A stretch of DNA of 38,794 nucleotides, taken from NCBI GenBank assembly GCA_008000375.1, contig SMOI01000139.1, forward strand, positions 46,149 to 84,942, read 5' to 3'. A program made the position numbers and the translations under genes. Under the pieces are notes generated by a model, which did not search any database, was not told the origin of the DNA, and saw only the letters and a program-made list of their open reading frames with translations. Source of the DNA: Poteriospumella lacustris. Its lineage: Eukaryota; Sar; Chrysophyceae; Chromulinales; Dinobryaceae. Positions 8,461 to 17,272 of this stretch are shown piece after piece; position 1 is the stretch's first letter; each line of letters begins with the position of its first letter.

Positions 8461-8937
8461 ATGAACTGCTTGGTGTTGCTTGCGTTGTTGGCGTCGATGA
8501 TGGTGTACACCGCCATGGCTGGTACCTTGATGCGTGAGGATGCTGGCGTGAATGCCACCGGCTCTACTTGCGGCGGAAACTGCCCAGGTGGTGACTGTCC
8601 TTCGTGCCCCTGTGGTACCACTAAGAACGTCTTGGATATCGCCTCGTGGTGCGCCAAGTACTCCTGGAACCAGGCCAACTGCAAGTGCATCATCAGCCAC
8701 GAGTCTGGCGGCAATGCCAATGCCGTCAATTACAACGGCGGACAGAGCTCGGCGTACTTGTGGGACGTGGGACTCTGGCAGGTCAACTCGTACAACTGGA
8801 ACGCCTGCTCTGGCGGCGGAGCGCCCTGTGATGCCAACAAGAACTTGCAGTGCGCCATCGACGTGTACAAGTGGGGCGGCAACACGTGGAAGTTGTGGTC
8901 GACGTGCGGAGCATGCGGTGCCTGCAGCTCTCATTAA
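8461..8937 (+). CDS. Secreted SLT/lysozyme-like protein, copy B
   Basis: A 158-residue paralogue of the gene at 7184. It has its own signal peptide (LVLLALLASMMVYTAMA, cleavage likely before GTLMRE), a Cys/Gly-rich linker (GNCPGGDCPSCPCG), the catalytic motif CIISHESGGNANAVN with Glu81, and the WDVGLWQVNSYNW and WGGNTWKLWSTCGACG motifs. The ESGG form is the canonical one for SLT-type domains. The mature domain is nearly the same protein as copy A, but the promoter and 5' coding part have diverged, so the two copies may differ in when they are expressed and not in what they do. Probable role: digestion of bacterial cell wall in food vacuoles or outside the cell (inference). Confidence 0.9.
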   Translation: MNCLVLLALLASMMVYTAMAGTLMREDAGVNATGSTCGGNCPGGDCPSCPCGTTKNVLDIASWCAKYSWNQANCKCIISHESGGNANAVNYNGGQSSAYLWDVGLWQVNSYNWNACSGGGAPCDANKNLQCAIDVYKWGGNTWKLWSTCGACGACSSH

Positions 8938-10130
8938 GCGAATAGGATCTCTTCCCTCTCATGTTGCCGTATCTCCCATTTGTTATTCCCCACCGATTCC
9001 TCTGAGCGCCCTCCCGTGGTGACCGTCGGACCTTCTCCCTGTCTCTTCAGCAGCACCTCTTTGGCAATATATACTGTATTCTATGCTCGTCGAGGCGAAC
9101 ACGCTCTCGATCTGTCTTTCTTTTGATTTCCTTCCCAGCTACACAGGCGCAAGTCCTGTGTGTGCTCTCTCATTCCAGTGAACCAACGATTCAAACACAT
9201 TCCCATTCGCATTCTCTGCACTCTCTTACGGTGAACCATTCTCACATGCGACGTACTATTATTCTCCTATTTCACTATCGTGAGCCTTGATATCCATTGT
9301 AATCGCAGTGGTCGTGGTCGTTGTTGTGGCCTCGACGATGAGACCACCTCACATATTGATGGGCCGGTTGTTGCAGTGACATTGTTCACTTTGTAAAGAA
9401 GTTCTCCTCTCCCCCCAGCATCTCACCGCTTCTCTGTTGGTGCATCTACATACAGGGCGGAAGACGTACTTCTTGGCGCACGAAGGCGGCCCTAACGTGT
9501 CCCGTACCGATGAAAGCGACATGTGCCAGTGGCTGTGGGTGCGTTGCACAGCCAACGCTCTGGTGAATAACCGTCGCAGCAGGCCTCGATGGCGATGGGG
9601 ACAGAGTTCAAAGAGTTTTTGCTGATGCGCCTCTCTGCTGTCTGTCTCAGAGTTACGGCAGCAGCAGTCGGCAGCGGCGGAGCGCAACAGGAGCATCGTT
9701 CCCAGAACTTGGGTATCGCTGCGGTACTATAGGTAGGGGAGAGACCGGGATGGTACATTGCATCGCCCTGTGCGATATGTAGAAGTGGGTCGACGTGGGC
9801 ATTTGGACTGTACAATACCTGTGGGAAGTTTCCTCGGTTCCTCGGTCGGCGACTCTTCATCGTCTTGGGCTTCTTTATCGTCTGTCTCGTTTGCCGAGCT
9901 TTGATTGTCGTGATCCTGGGAGTAGAAGTGAGGTGTAGAAGTTAAATCCACGACTAAGGGCTGTGTGATACAGAATATACGCCATCCCCACTGCAAATCT
10001 CTCGACGACCCGACCCGTGTCTGTGACGTCGCAGTTTGTTTCTCTTTCAGTGTACATCTGTTGGCGATTGCACTCACATTGCACTGCTGGTGATCGATCC
10101 TCTTTTCCCCGCCTATAAATTCTTTCTCGC
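8938..10130. other. No firm gene; candidate exons on the minus strand
   Basis: Mostly T/C-rich 3' sequence of the lysozyme-like gene up to about 9330. From 9860 down to 9492 the minus strand has a 122-codon ORF whose second half uses G/C-ending codons (reading VPIAIEACCDGYSPERWLCN), and upstream of it an acidic open stretch (ANETDDKEAQDDEESPTEEP) that could be joined by splicing. The plus strand has an acceptor-like site near 9457 followed by a 50-codon open stretch. Neither model is good enough to call a gene. Confidence 0.4.
10114..10120 (+). promoter_or_regulatory. TATA-like element
   Basis: TATAAAT in a GC-rich context, eleven bases before the ATG at 10131. If it positions transcription 25-30 bp downstream, the first in-frame start on the mRNA would be the ATG at 10254 instead. 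Confidence 0.3.
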
Positions 10131-10550
10131 ATGTTCTTGTTGCGGAATGCGCGGCGATGCGCTCGCGGGGTGTGCACGTTCGTCCGACCATCGACGATCT
10201 TGTCGCCCGTTGCTTGGCGACAGACGCGCTATCTGCGAGCCTCGACGTTGTCCATGAAAGTGGATCATACTTCGCAGGTGATCACCTCACGGGCACCGGA
10301 GACGCTGCGTGACGAGGAGATCCAGGCCTTCGAGGTCTCCTTCGGCACCACTAACCCGAACAGCTCCGAGAGCGTCAGCAACGCCCTGGAGACCGACAGT
10401 TTCGGCGGCGTGCTCATCCCCGACGACTCGGTCCTCGCCCTGGAGATGGACGAAGACGCCGCCCTGTTGTTCCCCAGCGACGGCCACTTCTCCGAAGCCA
10501 ACGGCGTCAGCGTCGAGACGAACGCCCCGAACACCGACTACGACTGTTAG
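10131..10550 (+). CDS. Small acidic protein with a possible mitochondrial presequence
   Basis: A 139-residue ORF with strong G/C third-position bias from about 10290 onward, which marks it as real coding sequence. From the ATG at 10131, the first ~42 residues are rich in Arg, Ser and hydrophobics with no acidic residue (FLLRNARRCARGVCTFVRPS, then RQTRYLRASTLSM), typical of a mitochondrial targeting peptide. The rest is acidic (pattern ETLRDEEIQAFEVSFG, then LALEMDEDAALLFPSDG) and ends NAPNTDYDC. I do not recognise the family. The TATA-like motif only 11 bp before this ATG raises the alternative start at 10254 (MKVDHTSQV), which would remove the presequence and give a soluble acidic protein of 98 residues. 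Confidence 0.65.
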   Translation: MFLLRNARRCARGVCTFVRPSTILSPVAWRQTRYLRASTLSMKVDHTSQVITSRAPETLRDEEIQAFEVSFGTTNPNSSESVSNALETDSFGGVLIPDDSVLALEMDEDAALLFPSDGHFSEANGVSVETNAPNTDYDC

Positions 10551-11268
10551 TATTAGTCTGCCACCAGTTCTCTTGCTTCCAGTCCTTTCAACGACCCCTT
10601 CCTCCACCGTTTATATCGAATTCGGCTCGTGACTGTCCGTTGCTTTGAAGAGCCGCGGTGTGTCACACGCGCTCGTCGAACAGCGACATCAACCGGCCGT
10701 CTGTTGTTTACTCGTACGCCACTACTGTTACACCTGTGTAAATTCATTTCACCGTCTCCTATACACCGACTCCTATAGCGACTTGATCTTGGGTGTGTCG
10801 TACCGTGTGAGAGCCTGTGGGTCTGTCTGGGGCACGTGGCGGGAGGGTTTGCTGACGCCAGCAGCTGACGCCAACGCCAACGCCAACGCACACGCACACG
10901 CCAACAAGACGCAGTCCAGAGGCGGACACAGAGATGTTGTGTAGTCCGGTAGTCGCATCACTGTGTACCGTACAGTTTAACAGCCTGTGGAAGAGCAGTG
11001 GCCGCAGTAGGTACTGTAGGTAGGTACAGCCAGTACCGGTACCCGGTCCAGCGACCGTCGTCACGGCTGCACAGGCCGCCAGCGGCGGCGGCCGTTTCAT
11101 TTCCGCCACTCCTCGTCGTCGTCATCATCGTGCTCGCTCGGCAGTTGAGTCGAGACTGCGAATCGATTTCGAGACGAATCGCCCAACGAAAAAGCGACAC
11201 AACACAACACGGACAGGCAGACAACCACCACACTCATCTTCTCCCTCGCAGATACCGCCGATTTCCCC
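10551..11268. other. Intergenic
   Basis: No gene is supported. It includes a short AACGCC/ACACGC microsatellite around 10868-10905 and T/C- and CGTCGTCGTCAT-type tracts before the next start codon. The region serves as 3' flank of the acidic-protein gene and promoter of the GNAT-like gene, both on the plus strand. Confidence 0.6.
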
Positions 11269-12110
11269 ATGTCGAGTCACCAGAAGTTGTTTTTCCGTTG
11301 CTGTGCAGACGTCGACGAGGACGACATCGCCGCGTTGGTGGGATTCAAACCGCAGGTAAGGCCCACTGCTCTGTGTTGATCGCTGTATGGCCGCAGGTTG
11401 ACCGTTATGGACAGTGCGGCGAAGTGGCCAATGTGCAGTGGTACAGCGTCGAGCCCGAAGACGACGACGCCGGCCTCTTCGGCGTCGCGGAGGTCGCCGT
11501 CGAGCACGCGACCGACCCCGCGCGCAAGACCATGGTCCTGCAGCGTGTCGTGTTCGCCGCGGATATCCTCGCCGCGGACGGCAGCAGCAGCCGCGTGGCG
11601 TCGTTCCTCTTCAAACAGCTGCGCAACGTGGCGGCGCAGACGCAGTGCGTCCAGATCCACGTGCGACTGACACGCTACGACGACGTCGTCGTCGATGCGC
11701 TGGCGGCGCTGGACTTCGCCGAGACGGGCGGGCACTTCTCGAACGCGGCGCAGAGCATGGTACACGAGTTCACGTGGACGAGGCCCTCGCCCGGCGACGC
11801 GTTGTCGTCCGCCGGTGGCGTCGACGCGGCGGTGCTCAGCGTCGAGAGCGTCGAGGTGCCCGCCGAGGGGGCCGCCGTCGGCGGCAGCGGCAGTCTCTTG
11901 GCGCTGCTGCAAGGGCTCGAAGCGCAGATCCAAGCGGACGGCAAGGACGTGGCGCCGCCGCCGCCGCCACCGGCGGTCGCTTCGGAGGACGCCGACGCCG
12001 ACGCGGCGGCGCCCATCGACCCGGCGATGCGGTCGCTCATCGGCGACCTCTTCCGCGCGCTGCACCAAGAGCAGCAGCAGCAGCCGCCCGCCTCTTCCTC
12101 CTCCACATAG
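11269..12110 (+). CDS. GNAT-like protein with Pro/Gln-rich tail, two exons
   Basis: Exon 1 (11269-11355, 29 codons, SSHQKLFFRCCADVDEDDIA...) ends CCGCAG|GTAAGG; a 41-nt intron ends GCCGCAG at 11396; exon 2 (11397-12110) continues in phase, for 266 residues. The fold pattern resembles an N-acetyltransferase: beta-strand GLFGVAEVAVEH, strand LQRVVFAADIL, then the position of the acetyl-CoA loop (ADGSSSRVASFLFKQLRNVA), strand VQIHVRL, helix VVDALAALDFAETGGHF, which matches the usual GF.E.G ending. The loop lacks the full R/Q-x-x-G-x-G/A consensus, so it may bind acyl-CoA poorly or be a non-enzymatic relative. The last ~80 residues are Ala/Pro-rich with a poly-Pro stretch and a Gln run. Family assignment is by pattern only. 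Confidence 0.65.
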
Positions 12111-13153
12111 CGACGAGCCTCGCCTGTCGCCTGTACATAGCCATCACCGCGCCTAACTGACCGCTCCATTGCCGACCCGTCGGTCGGTCCCGCAACACAC
12201 ACACGCGACACACAGCGACACACACAGCGACACACACAGCGACCGGGGCCCTGCAGAGACAACGACACGGACTGCGGTACGAAAGGAGAGTTAAGTGGGA
12301 GTTTACGTGCGGGGCGGGGCGGGGCGGGGCGGGGCGTATACAACGACGGCGCAGCGGGGCGAAGGGCCCGGCGCAAGACGATGCCGGGGCCCCGCAGCGG
12401 CGGCGGCGGGCGGCGGCCGCAGCGGCGACGACGAATCAATGACAACCAAAAGCAAAAACAAAGCGCAAGAACAAGAGAGCCGCACGAGCGAGCGGCCGTC
12501 GTGCCCCTCCGGCGGGCAGAGGTCGGGGGGGGGTCGGGGGCGAAGCGTAGCGACGACGGCCGCAGCGGACGCAGAGAACGAATGACGCGGCAGCAATCGA
12601 CACAGACAGAGAGGCACTGGACACAGACTGAGCAACAAAACAGAGCAACCGACACAGGGGAAAAGGCAGAGGGCGCGTGCACGTGGCCGCGAGGAGGGTG
12701 GAGAGGGGGGCGCGATAGAGACGGTCACAGGGGCCACAGAGGGCGACCAGAGGCGGCCACAGGGGCGGCCACAGGAGCCACAGAAGGCGGTGGAGGAGGA
12801 ATCAGCAATGAAGATCAGCAGACGAAACGAGCCGACCGCGCACCGAGCGCGGCAATGGAGAGCGAACAGCTGCGGGGACGGGACAGAGAACGGAGAGACA
12901 GCGGTGCAGACGGGTGCAGCAGACGGCGCCAGCAGCCGAACTGACTGCGCAGCGAGAGAACGAGGCAGACAACGATGTACGCGGAACGAGAGAGAGATCG
13001 GAGGTGGGGGAGGGGGAAAGCGATGGGCAGGCGATGGGGCCGCGACACAGAGAGACACGACACAGAGCGACACAGAGAGACACGGCGACACGCACAGCAA
13101 CGGAAAGCGCAGACGCCGCGACGAGACACAGGCTACCAGGCGGGCGGGGCGGC
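12111..13153. other. Low-complexity DNA between two convergent genes
   Basis: CACA/CGACACACAG microsatellite at about 12195-12242, a (GGGGC)5 tract, GA-rich DNA, then GACACAGAGAGACAC-type repeats up to about 13095. Long ORFs on both strands (265 codons minus, 187 plus) exist only because the repeats have no stops; their translations are simple sequence. The region is the shared 3' zone of the GNAT-like and NTF2-like genes. Confidence 0.75.
12311..12335 (+). repeat. (GGGGC)5 tract, G-quadruplex candidate
   Basis: Five perfect GGGGC units give five runs of four G with one-base spacers, a strong intramolecular G-quadruplex motif on the plus strand, about 200 bp after the stop of the GNAT-like gene. 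Confidence 0.9.
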
Positions 13154-14194
13154 CTAGTGGCTGGTGAAGTGGACGCAGTGGATCTTGAAGATCTGGTTGC
13201 GCTCGTTGAAGTGGAAGCGCATGACGCCCTTCATGTTGATCTTCACCGCCGCCTGCAGCCCCAGCGCCTCCTTCGTCCTCGCCGCCGCCTCCGGCGCCGC
13301 CACCGCCGATGCGACGCCCGGAGGCAGCTCGACGAGCTGCGCGTCGTGCGGCAGCGGCACGGCGGCCGCGTCCTGCACGAGCACGTCGACGGTGGCGGCG
13401 ATGTGTTTGTCGTAGACGCGGTTGTCGGTGACGAACTCGCCCAGCGTCTTCTGCTTCTTCTGGCGGCGGTCCTGGCGCCCCTGGTGCGTCGTCGCCTTGA
13501 ACCGCACAGAGTCCGGGTCCTCGCTGCTGCCGTGGCCGCGCTTCTGCCCGACGACCTCGTCGGCCTCGTCGGCGTCGTGGCTGACGGGCGACACGGCGTC
13601 GGTGGCGTCGGTGGCGGCGTCGTCAACGATGTTGCACTTGGTGTCGTGCGCGACGATCTGTGTCCCGCTGAGCGTGAACTTGAACATGAGGCAGGAGACG
13701 CCGCCGCCGCGCTGGAAGAGCTTCCACTCGTGCACGAGGAAGACCATGTCCGGGATGGCGACGACGTAGCCCATGAAGTACGGCACCACCTGGCGCTTGC
13801 CCTCGATGAGGTTCTCCAGCTCCTCGCTGCCCACGAGGCCCAGCTGCTTCAGGGCGTACGACTCGACGACGCAGTGCTCGTCGACGATGGGGCAGAGCAC
13901 CTGTTTGACGCAGTCCGGGTCGCCCGAGTTGAGGCAGTCCTCGAAGGCCTTCGTGAGCGTGTTGCGCACGTCCGGCGCCACGCCGTCCACCAGCGAACTA
14001 TCACCATCACAGCAGCGTGCGTTAGAGAGAGCGCAGGGCGCAGGAGAGGGCCGCAACGGAGCCTACCTGACGGAGCACGTGTCGTCGAGATTCTTCAGAA
14101 TCTGCAGCGAGAACGACGTCTCGTCCGCGTAGTCCTCGGCGCCCGAGTCGATCGAGTCGGAGAAACTTTTGAGCGAGGAGAGTTGACTGGGCAT
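13154..14194 (-). CDS. NTF2/SnoaL-like domain protein, two exons
   Basis: Exon 1 (14194-14067) encodes MPSQLSSLKSFSDSIDSG and on to DDTCSV, ending AG|GTAGGC. A 69-nt intron ends at GATAG and exon 2 (13997-13154) continues in phase, giving 323 residues. The open frame that extends upstream of 13997 is intron. The middle region has the pattern of a cone-shaped NTF2/SnoaL-type domain: helix TLTKAFEDCL, then VVPYFMGYVVAIPDMVFLVHEWKL and strands CLMFKFTLSGTQIV. A charged low-complexity linker (DADEADEVVGQKRGHG, then RQDRRQKKQKTLGEF) precedes a final strand pair (VKINMKGVMRFHFNERNQIF). The C-terminal strand returning to the same theme supports a single split domain with an inserted loop. The basic QKRGHG..RRQKKQK segment could be a nuclear signal. 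Function unknown; the domain call is by pattern. Confidence 0.7.
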
Positions 14195-14894
14195 GGTTTG
14201 AGCGGGGGTTTGCAGCGAATTGAATCAACGTGGTTGTGTTGCACTTTGTTGGGTCCGGTAGAGCTGGGGCGGGGGGTCGTGGACAGGGAAAATTCGGTGT
14301 GGTCGTCCCGTCTCACTGGCTTAAAAAAAGGGCCTAATTTTTGTCGACACAGACAATGTGGTATAGTAACAGTTTGGAGTACTCTGCGGTATGCACTGCC
14401 TACCCGAAGTAAATCGCCGTAGCGACAGAAGCGCTCACTCAAGAGAGAAGCCCAACCGACGACGACGACGACGACGATGACGGCGATCCGTTGCGCAACG
14501 CCGTCACTCACTGAGTCGGATTGTGAGAGAGGCCTCTGCCGCGGTTGGCCCATGCGGTTGCATCTGTCGGTCGGAGTGCGTTGGGTTCTGGGATCGTTGA
14601 GTTCATTTGGGTTTGGGGAGCAGCACAAGGGGCAGGACATGATGATGACGATTGCAGTTGTCGTCGGCGGTCGAACCGTTGCCCTGTTTAACGCTCTTTC
14701 GCTAACGTTATTGTGTTGTTGCCATTGGATGGGAGGGAATCAGTGAAAATTTGAAGTCGGTGAAGTGCGACAGATTGTGTGTTAGCGGTGGTAGTGAAGG
14801 GAATCCATGGCAGTGGCAGTGTGCGTTGGTGTGTTGATGTGCACTGGACTGCGCACCGCGTCGGCGTACCTCTAACGCACACAGATCAGACGCC
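14195..14894. other. Divergent promoter region
   Basis: Lies between the starts of the NTF2-like gene (minus) and the glycosyltransferase gene (plus). It has a (GAC)n run near 14460-14477. No ORF has coding character. Confidence 0.6.
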
Positions 14895-16259
14895 ATGAAC
14901 TTAGTCTTCATCACGGTGCTTCTCTTCTGCATCGCTTGCTCCATTCGCGGCGAAGATGAAGCAGCGAAAGGATCGACGGCCGCCAAGGCGCCGCTGCCGT
15001 TCGCCGACGTGAAGATCGCCCTTCGCGGCAGCAAGAAGAAGCGCGCCCAGCGCAACAATTCCAGTCATTCCAGCAAGCCCAGCCAGCCCAATAAGAGCAG
15101 CAAGTCCAACAAACCCGCCAAACCCGCCAAACCCACCGAGTCTGCGCAGGCCAAAGCGGCCAACTCGTCCGCCCGGCCCAAGCCGCCCAAGCCGCCCAAG
15201 CACGCCCAGCCCAAGCAGCCCATCACCCCGAACACGTCCACCCACGCCACGCCCATCCAACGCATTGTCCACATCAACGGCTCCTCGGCGGGTGCGCCCG
15301 TCGTCGCGATAACGAAGTGGAACGCCGGTCGCCTGGGCAACGCGATGGAGGCGGCGACGAAGGCGCTCGGCTACGCGCTGACGCACCGCTGCGACGTGCT
15401 CCTCCCGGACACGCTCATCGGCCTGCCGAACTACACGACGCCCGTCCGCCGCTTCTACGCACGCGACTTCCCATCCGCCCACGCGGCCGCCAACGCGTCG
15501 GCGGTCGGCAACGCGTCGGCGGTCGGCAACGCGTCGGCGTGCGACCGCCGCCACAGCAGCCACTTCTGGTTCTTCCAGGTGGACCTCCCGCCCGCGGAGC
15601 GGTCCGCGCCGCCCGTCGTCTCTCGGCTTCGCAGCTACGTCGGCGTCAACGCGACGCATTCGCTGGGCCAGGCGTGTCCCACGCGGATGTGTATCGGCGT
15701 GCACGTGCGGTCAGGCGACGTGTTCGCCGGCGCGTTCAACGCCTCGACGGGCCACTGGACGCCGTCGCCGAAGGTCCACGCCCTCTACGAGCAGCCACCG
15801 CTGGCGTACTACCTCACGGCCATCCGCAGCTTCGTCGAGCGGGTGCGGCAGCGCACGGGCGGCGCGGGGCCGTCGCCGCAGGTGCTGGTGGCCTGCGAGG
15901 ACCTGCTGAACCCGGTCTGCGCCGTCCTCAGCGTCGTCGCGCAGACCGATCGCGCCTGGACCATCGTGCGCCACGATCTCCTCACGACGCTGCGCACCCT
16001 CACGTGCTGCGAGGAGGTGGCGCTGTCGCGGTCGACGCTGTCGCTGGTGCTGGCGCTGTCGCCGCGGCTGCGCCACCTGCACCAGTACGACGCTGCGCGT
16101 CGCGACTGCGCGACGCTGCGCCACTTGGGCTACACCGTCACGTCGTACACGGCCGTGGGCTACAACCTCTCCGCGTGGCACAACACGGAGCTGGAGCGAC
16201 ACAACATGCTGCGTCCGTACGACATGGACGTGCAGACCTGCGCCTACCCCGGCGGCTAG
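14895..16259 (+). CDS. Secretory-pathway GT11-like fucosyltransferase
   Basis: A 454-residue intronless ORF. Residues 1-19 are a signal peptide or short anchor (LVFITVLLFCIACSIRG). Residues about 45-125 form a Lys/Pro/Ser/Asn-rich stem (repeats such as SKSNKPAKPAKP and PKPPKPPKH), typical of Golgi glycosyltransferase stems. The catalytic part starts with KWNAGRLGNAMEAATKALGY (GRLGN at 145-149), matching the N-terminal GDP-fucose-side motif of alpha-1,2-fucosyltransferases, and contains IGVHVRSGDVF (HVRSGD at 270-275), the H-x-R-x-G-D motif shared by GT11 and related fucosyltransferases. A later segment (VLVACEDLLNPVCAVL, then ALSRSTLSLVLALSP) fits the second half of the fold. NAS sequons come from an 18-bp tandem repeat (about 15490-15540) encoding NASAVG. 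Exact acceptor is unknown. Confidence 0.8.
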   Translation: MNLVFITVLLFCIACSIRGEDEAAKGSTAAKAPLPFADVKIALRGSKKKRAQRNNSSHSSKPSQPNKSSKSNKPAKPAKPTESAQAKAANSSARPKPPKPPKHAQPKQPITPNTSTHATPIQRIVHINGSSAGAPVVAITKWNAGRLGNAMEAATKALGYALTHRCDVLLPDTLIGLPNYTTPVRRFYARDFPSAHAAANASAVGNASAVGNASACDRRHSSHFWFFQVDLPPAERSAPPVVSRLRSYVGVNATHSLGQACPTRMCIGVHVRSGDVFAGAFNASTGHWTPSPKVHALYEQPPLAYYLTAIRSFVERVRQRTGGAGPSPQVLVACEDLLNPVCAVLSVVAQTDRAWTIVRHDLLTTLRTLTCCEEVALSRSTLSLVLALSPRLRHLHQYDAARRDCATLRHLGYTVTSYTAVGYNLSAWHNTELERHNMLRPYDMDVQTCAYPGG

Positions 16260-17002
16260 GGCCGCCCCTTCTGTCGCTGTCCCCGTACCTCTGTCTGTAT
16301 ACCTCTACCTCTATCTCTATCTCTGTCTCTCTGTCGCTGTACCTGTGCCTGTACCTCTCTGCCTCTCTGTCTCTCTGTCTCTCTGTCGCTCTGTCGCTCT
16401 GTCTCTCTGTGTTTGTCTCCGTCACTGTCCACTGTCTCTGTCTGTCACTGGCCATACGGCCCGTTTGTTCCCCTCTCACTGTCACTGTTTGTCCGTCGGT
16501 CTCCAAGTCTGTTATCGCTCGCTTCACGAGCTGCTCGGCCGCCGTTGACGCCGCAGAGGAGGCGTCTCTCTGTCGCGTCGCCCTGTTCCCGTTAGTCATC
16601 TCTGTCCTGTTTGTTCCCATTTTGGTCTGTTCTGTAATGTAAAGTATAACTCTCTGTTCTGTTGTCTGTTGCTGAGTTGCTGCGGCTGTTGGGGGGGGGT
16701 GAGTTCGCTGTGTGTGAAGTGCAGGACGAGTCGCCAGTGCGGCCAGTGGCGCAGGCGCAATCAACGACCAGTCGCGGCCGCAAACGAACCGCAGCTGATG
16801 ATGACGAGCCATGCAAAGAACATCGCGCTATCAAGATCGTGCAGGTGGCCTCGTCGTGAACCGGTCGTGATAGGATGCGGCGTCGTCAGTCTAGCTCTCC
16901 GACCTGTTGTCCGTTGACCGAGTGCTGCAGCATCCTTGTTTGGGTTGTAGGGTAAATGGAGTAGTTAATTTCAAGACGGACGAGCAGACGTCGCGGTCTG
17001 TG
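16260..17002. other. 3' flank with CT-rich simple repeats
   Basis: From about 16285 to 16450 the plus strand is built of CTCTGTCTCTCTGTCGCTGT-like units, all pyrimidine plus G. A G-run lies at about 16690-16699. The ORFs seen here have simple-sequence translations and are not genes. Confidence 0.75.
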
Positions 17003-17272
17003 TCACTGGCCTCCCAGAACCATGCCCACTGCACTGCAGCCCATGAAGAACAACCCTAACCCTAACCCTAACCCTAAACCAATGGGGTCGTCACCGGAGG
17101 AGACTCCCCCCGCTGAGTGACCTGTGGAGCTTTTACTTGTACTGCAAATGCAGCTCTTTCGCCTACGAGTAACACGAGCGAACGTGGCCACCGACGTGCG
17201 CAAATACCAGGCCTGCGCTGACGCGGGAGCGACCTTTTTCAGGCCAATGGAGGTCACACGAGACAGCATCAT
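17003..17272 (-). CDS. Doubtful small ORF using a telomere repeat as coding sequence
   Basis: An 89-residue ORF. The N-terminus (MLSRVTSIGLKKVAPASAQA, then LRTSVATFARVTRRRK) is basic, Ser/Ala-rich and has no acidic residue, like a mitochondrial presequence. The C-terminus is a Gly-Leu stretch encoded by the GGGTTA repeat, followed by FFMGCSAVGMVLGGQ, hydrophobic enough to span a membrane. Nothing else supports it, so it could be chance. Confidence 0.2.
   Translation of the reverse strand: MMLSRVTSIGLKKVAPASAQAWYLRTSVATFARVTRRRKSCICSTSKSSTGHSAGGVSSGDDPIGLGLGLGLGLFFMGCSAVGMVLGGQ
17054..17077 (-). repeat. Interstitial telomere-type repeat, (TTAGGG)4
   Basis: Four perfect CCCTAA units on the plus strand (TTAGGG on the minus), flanked by partial matches AA on the left and ACC on the right. 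Confidence 0.95.

Larger units (their letters stand above)
7422..8924. repeat. 217-bp identical direct repeat inside the two lysozyme-like genes
   Basis: Bases 7422-7638 and 8708-8924 are identical, synonymous sites included. The flanking coding bases on the 5' side differ at several sites and the signal peptides, promoters and 3' flanks are unrelated in sequence. The listed span covers both copies and the gap between them. Confidence 0.9.

Noticed and set aside
9437-9625. 62-codon plus-strand ORF after an acceptor-like site
   Set aside because: No donor or upstream exon could be found, and the minus strand is equally open.
11277-12068. 263-codon minus-strand ORF
   Set aside because: Antisense of the GNAT-like gene; Arg/Val/Leu/Asp-rich translation typical of a shadow of GC-rich coding sequence.
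12303-13100. 265-codon minus and 187-codon plus ORFs
   Set aside because: Both lie in simple-sequence DNA; the translations are runs of Cys/Leu/Ser/Pro or Arg/Gly/Thr/Gln without domain pattern.
12914-14422. 502-codon plus-strand ORF
   Set aside because: It is antisense to the spliced NTF2-like gene; its Arg/Val/Leu/His-rich translation is the mirror of G/C-ending codons, and the 5' part is GACACAGAG repeat DNA.
15317-16642. 441-codon plus-strand ORF
   Set aside because: It overlaps the glycosyltransferase gene in another frame and then continues into CT-rich 3' repeats (Leu/Ser/Cys runs). The in-frame gene has clear motifs.
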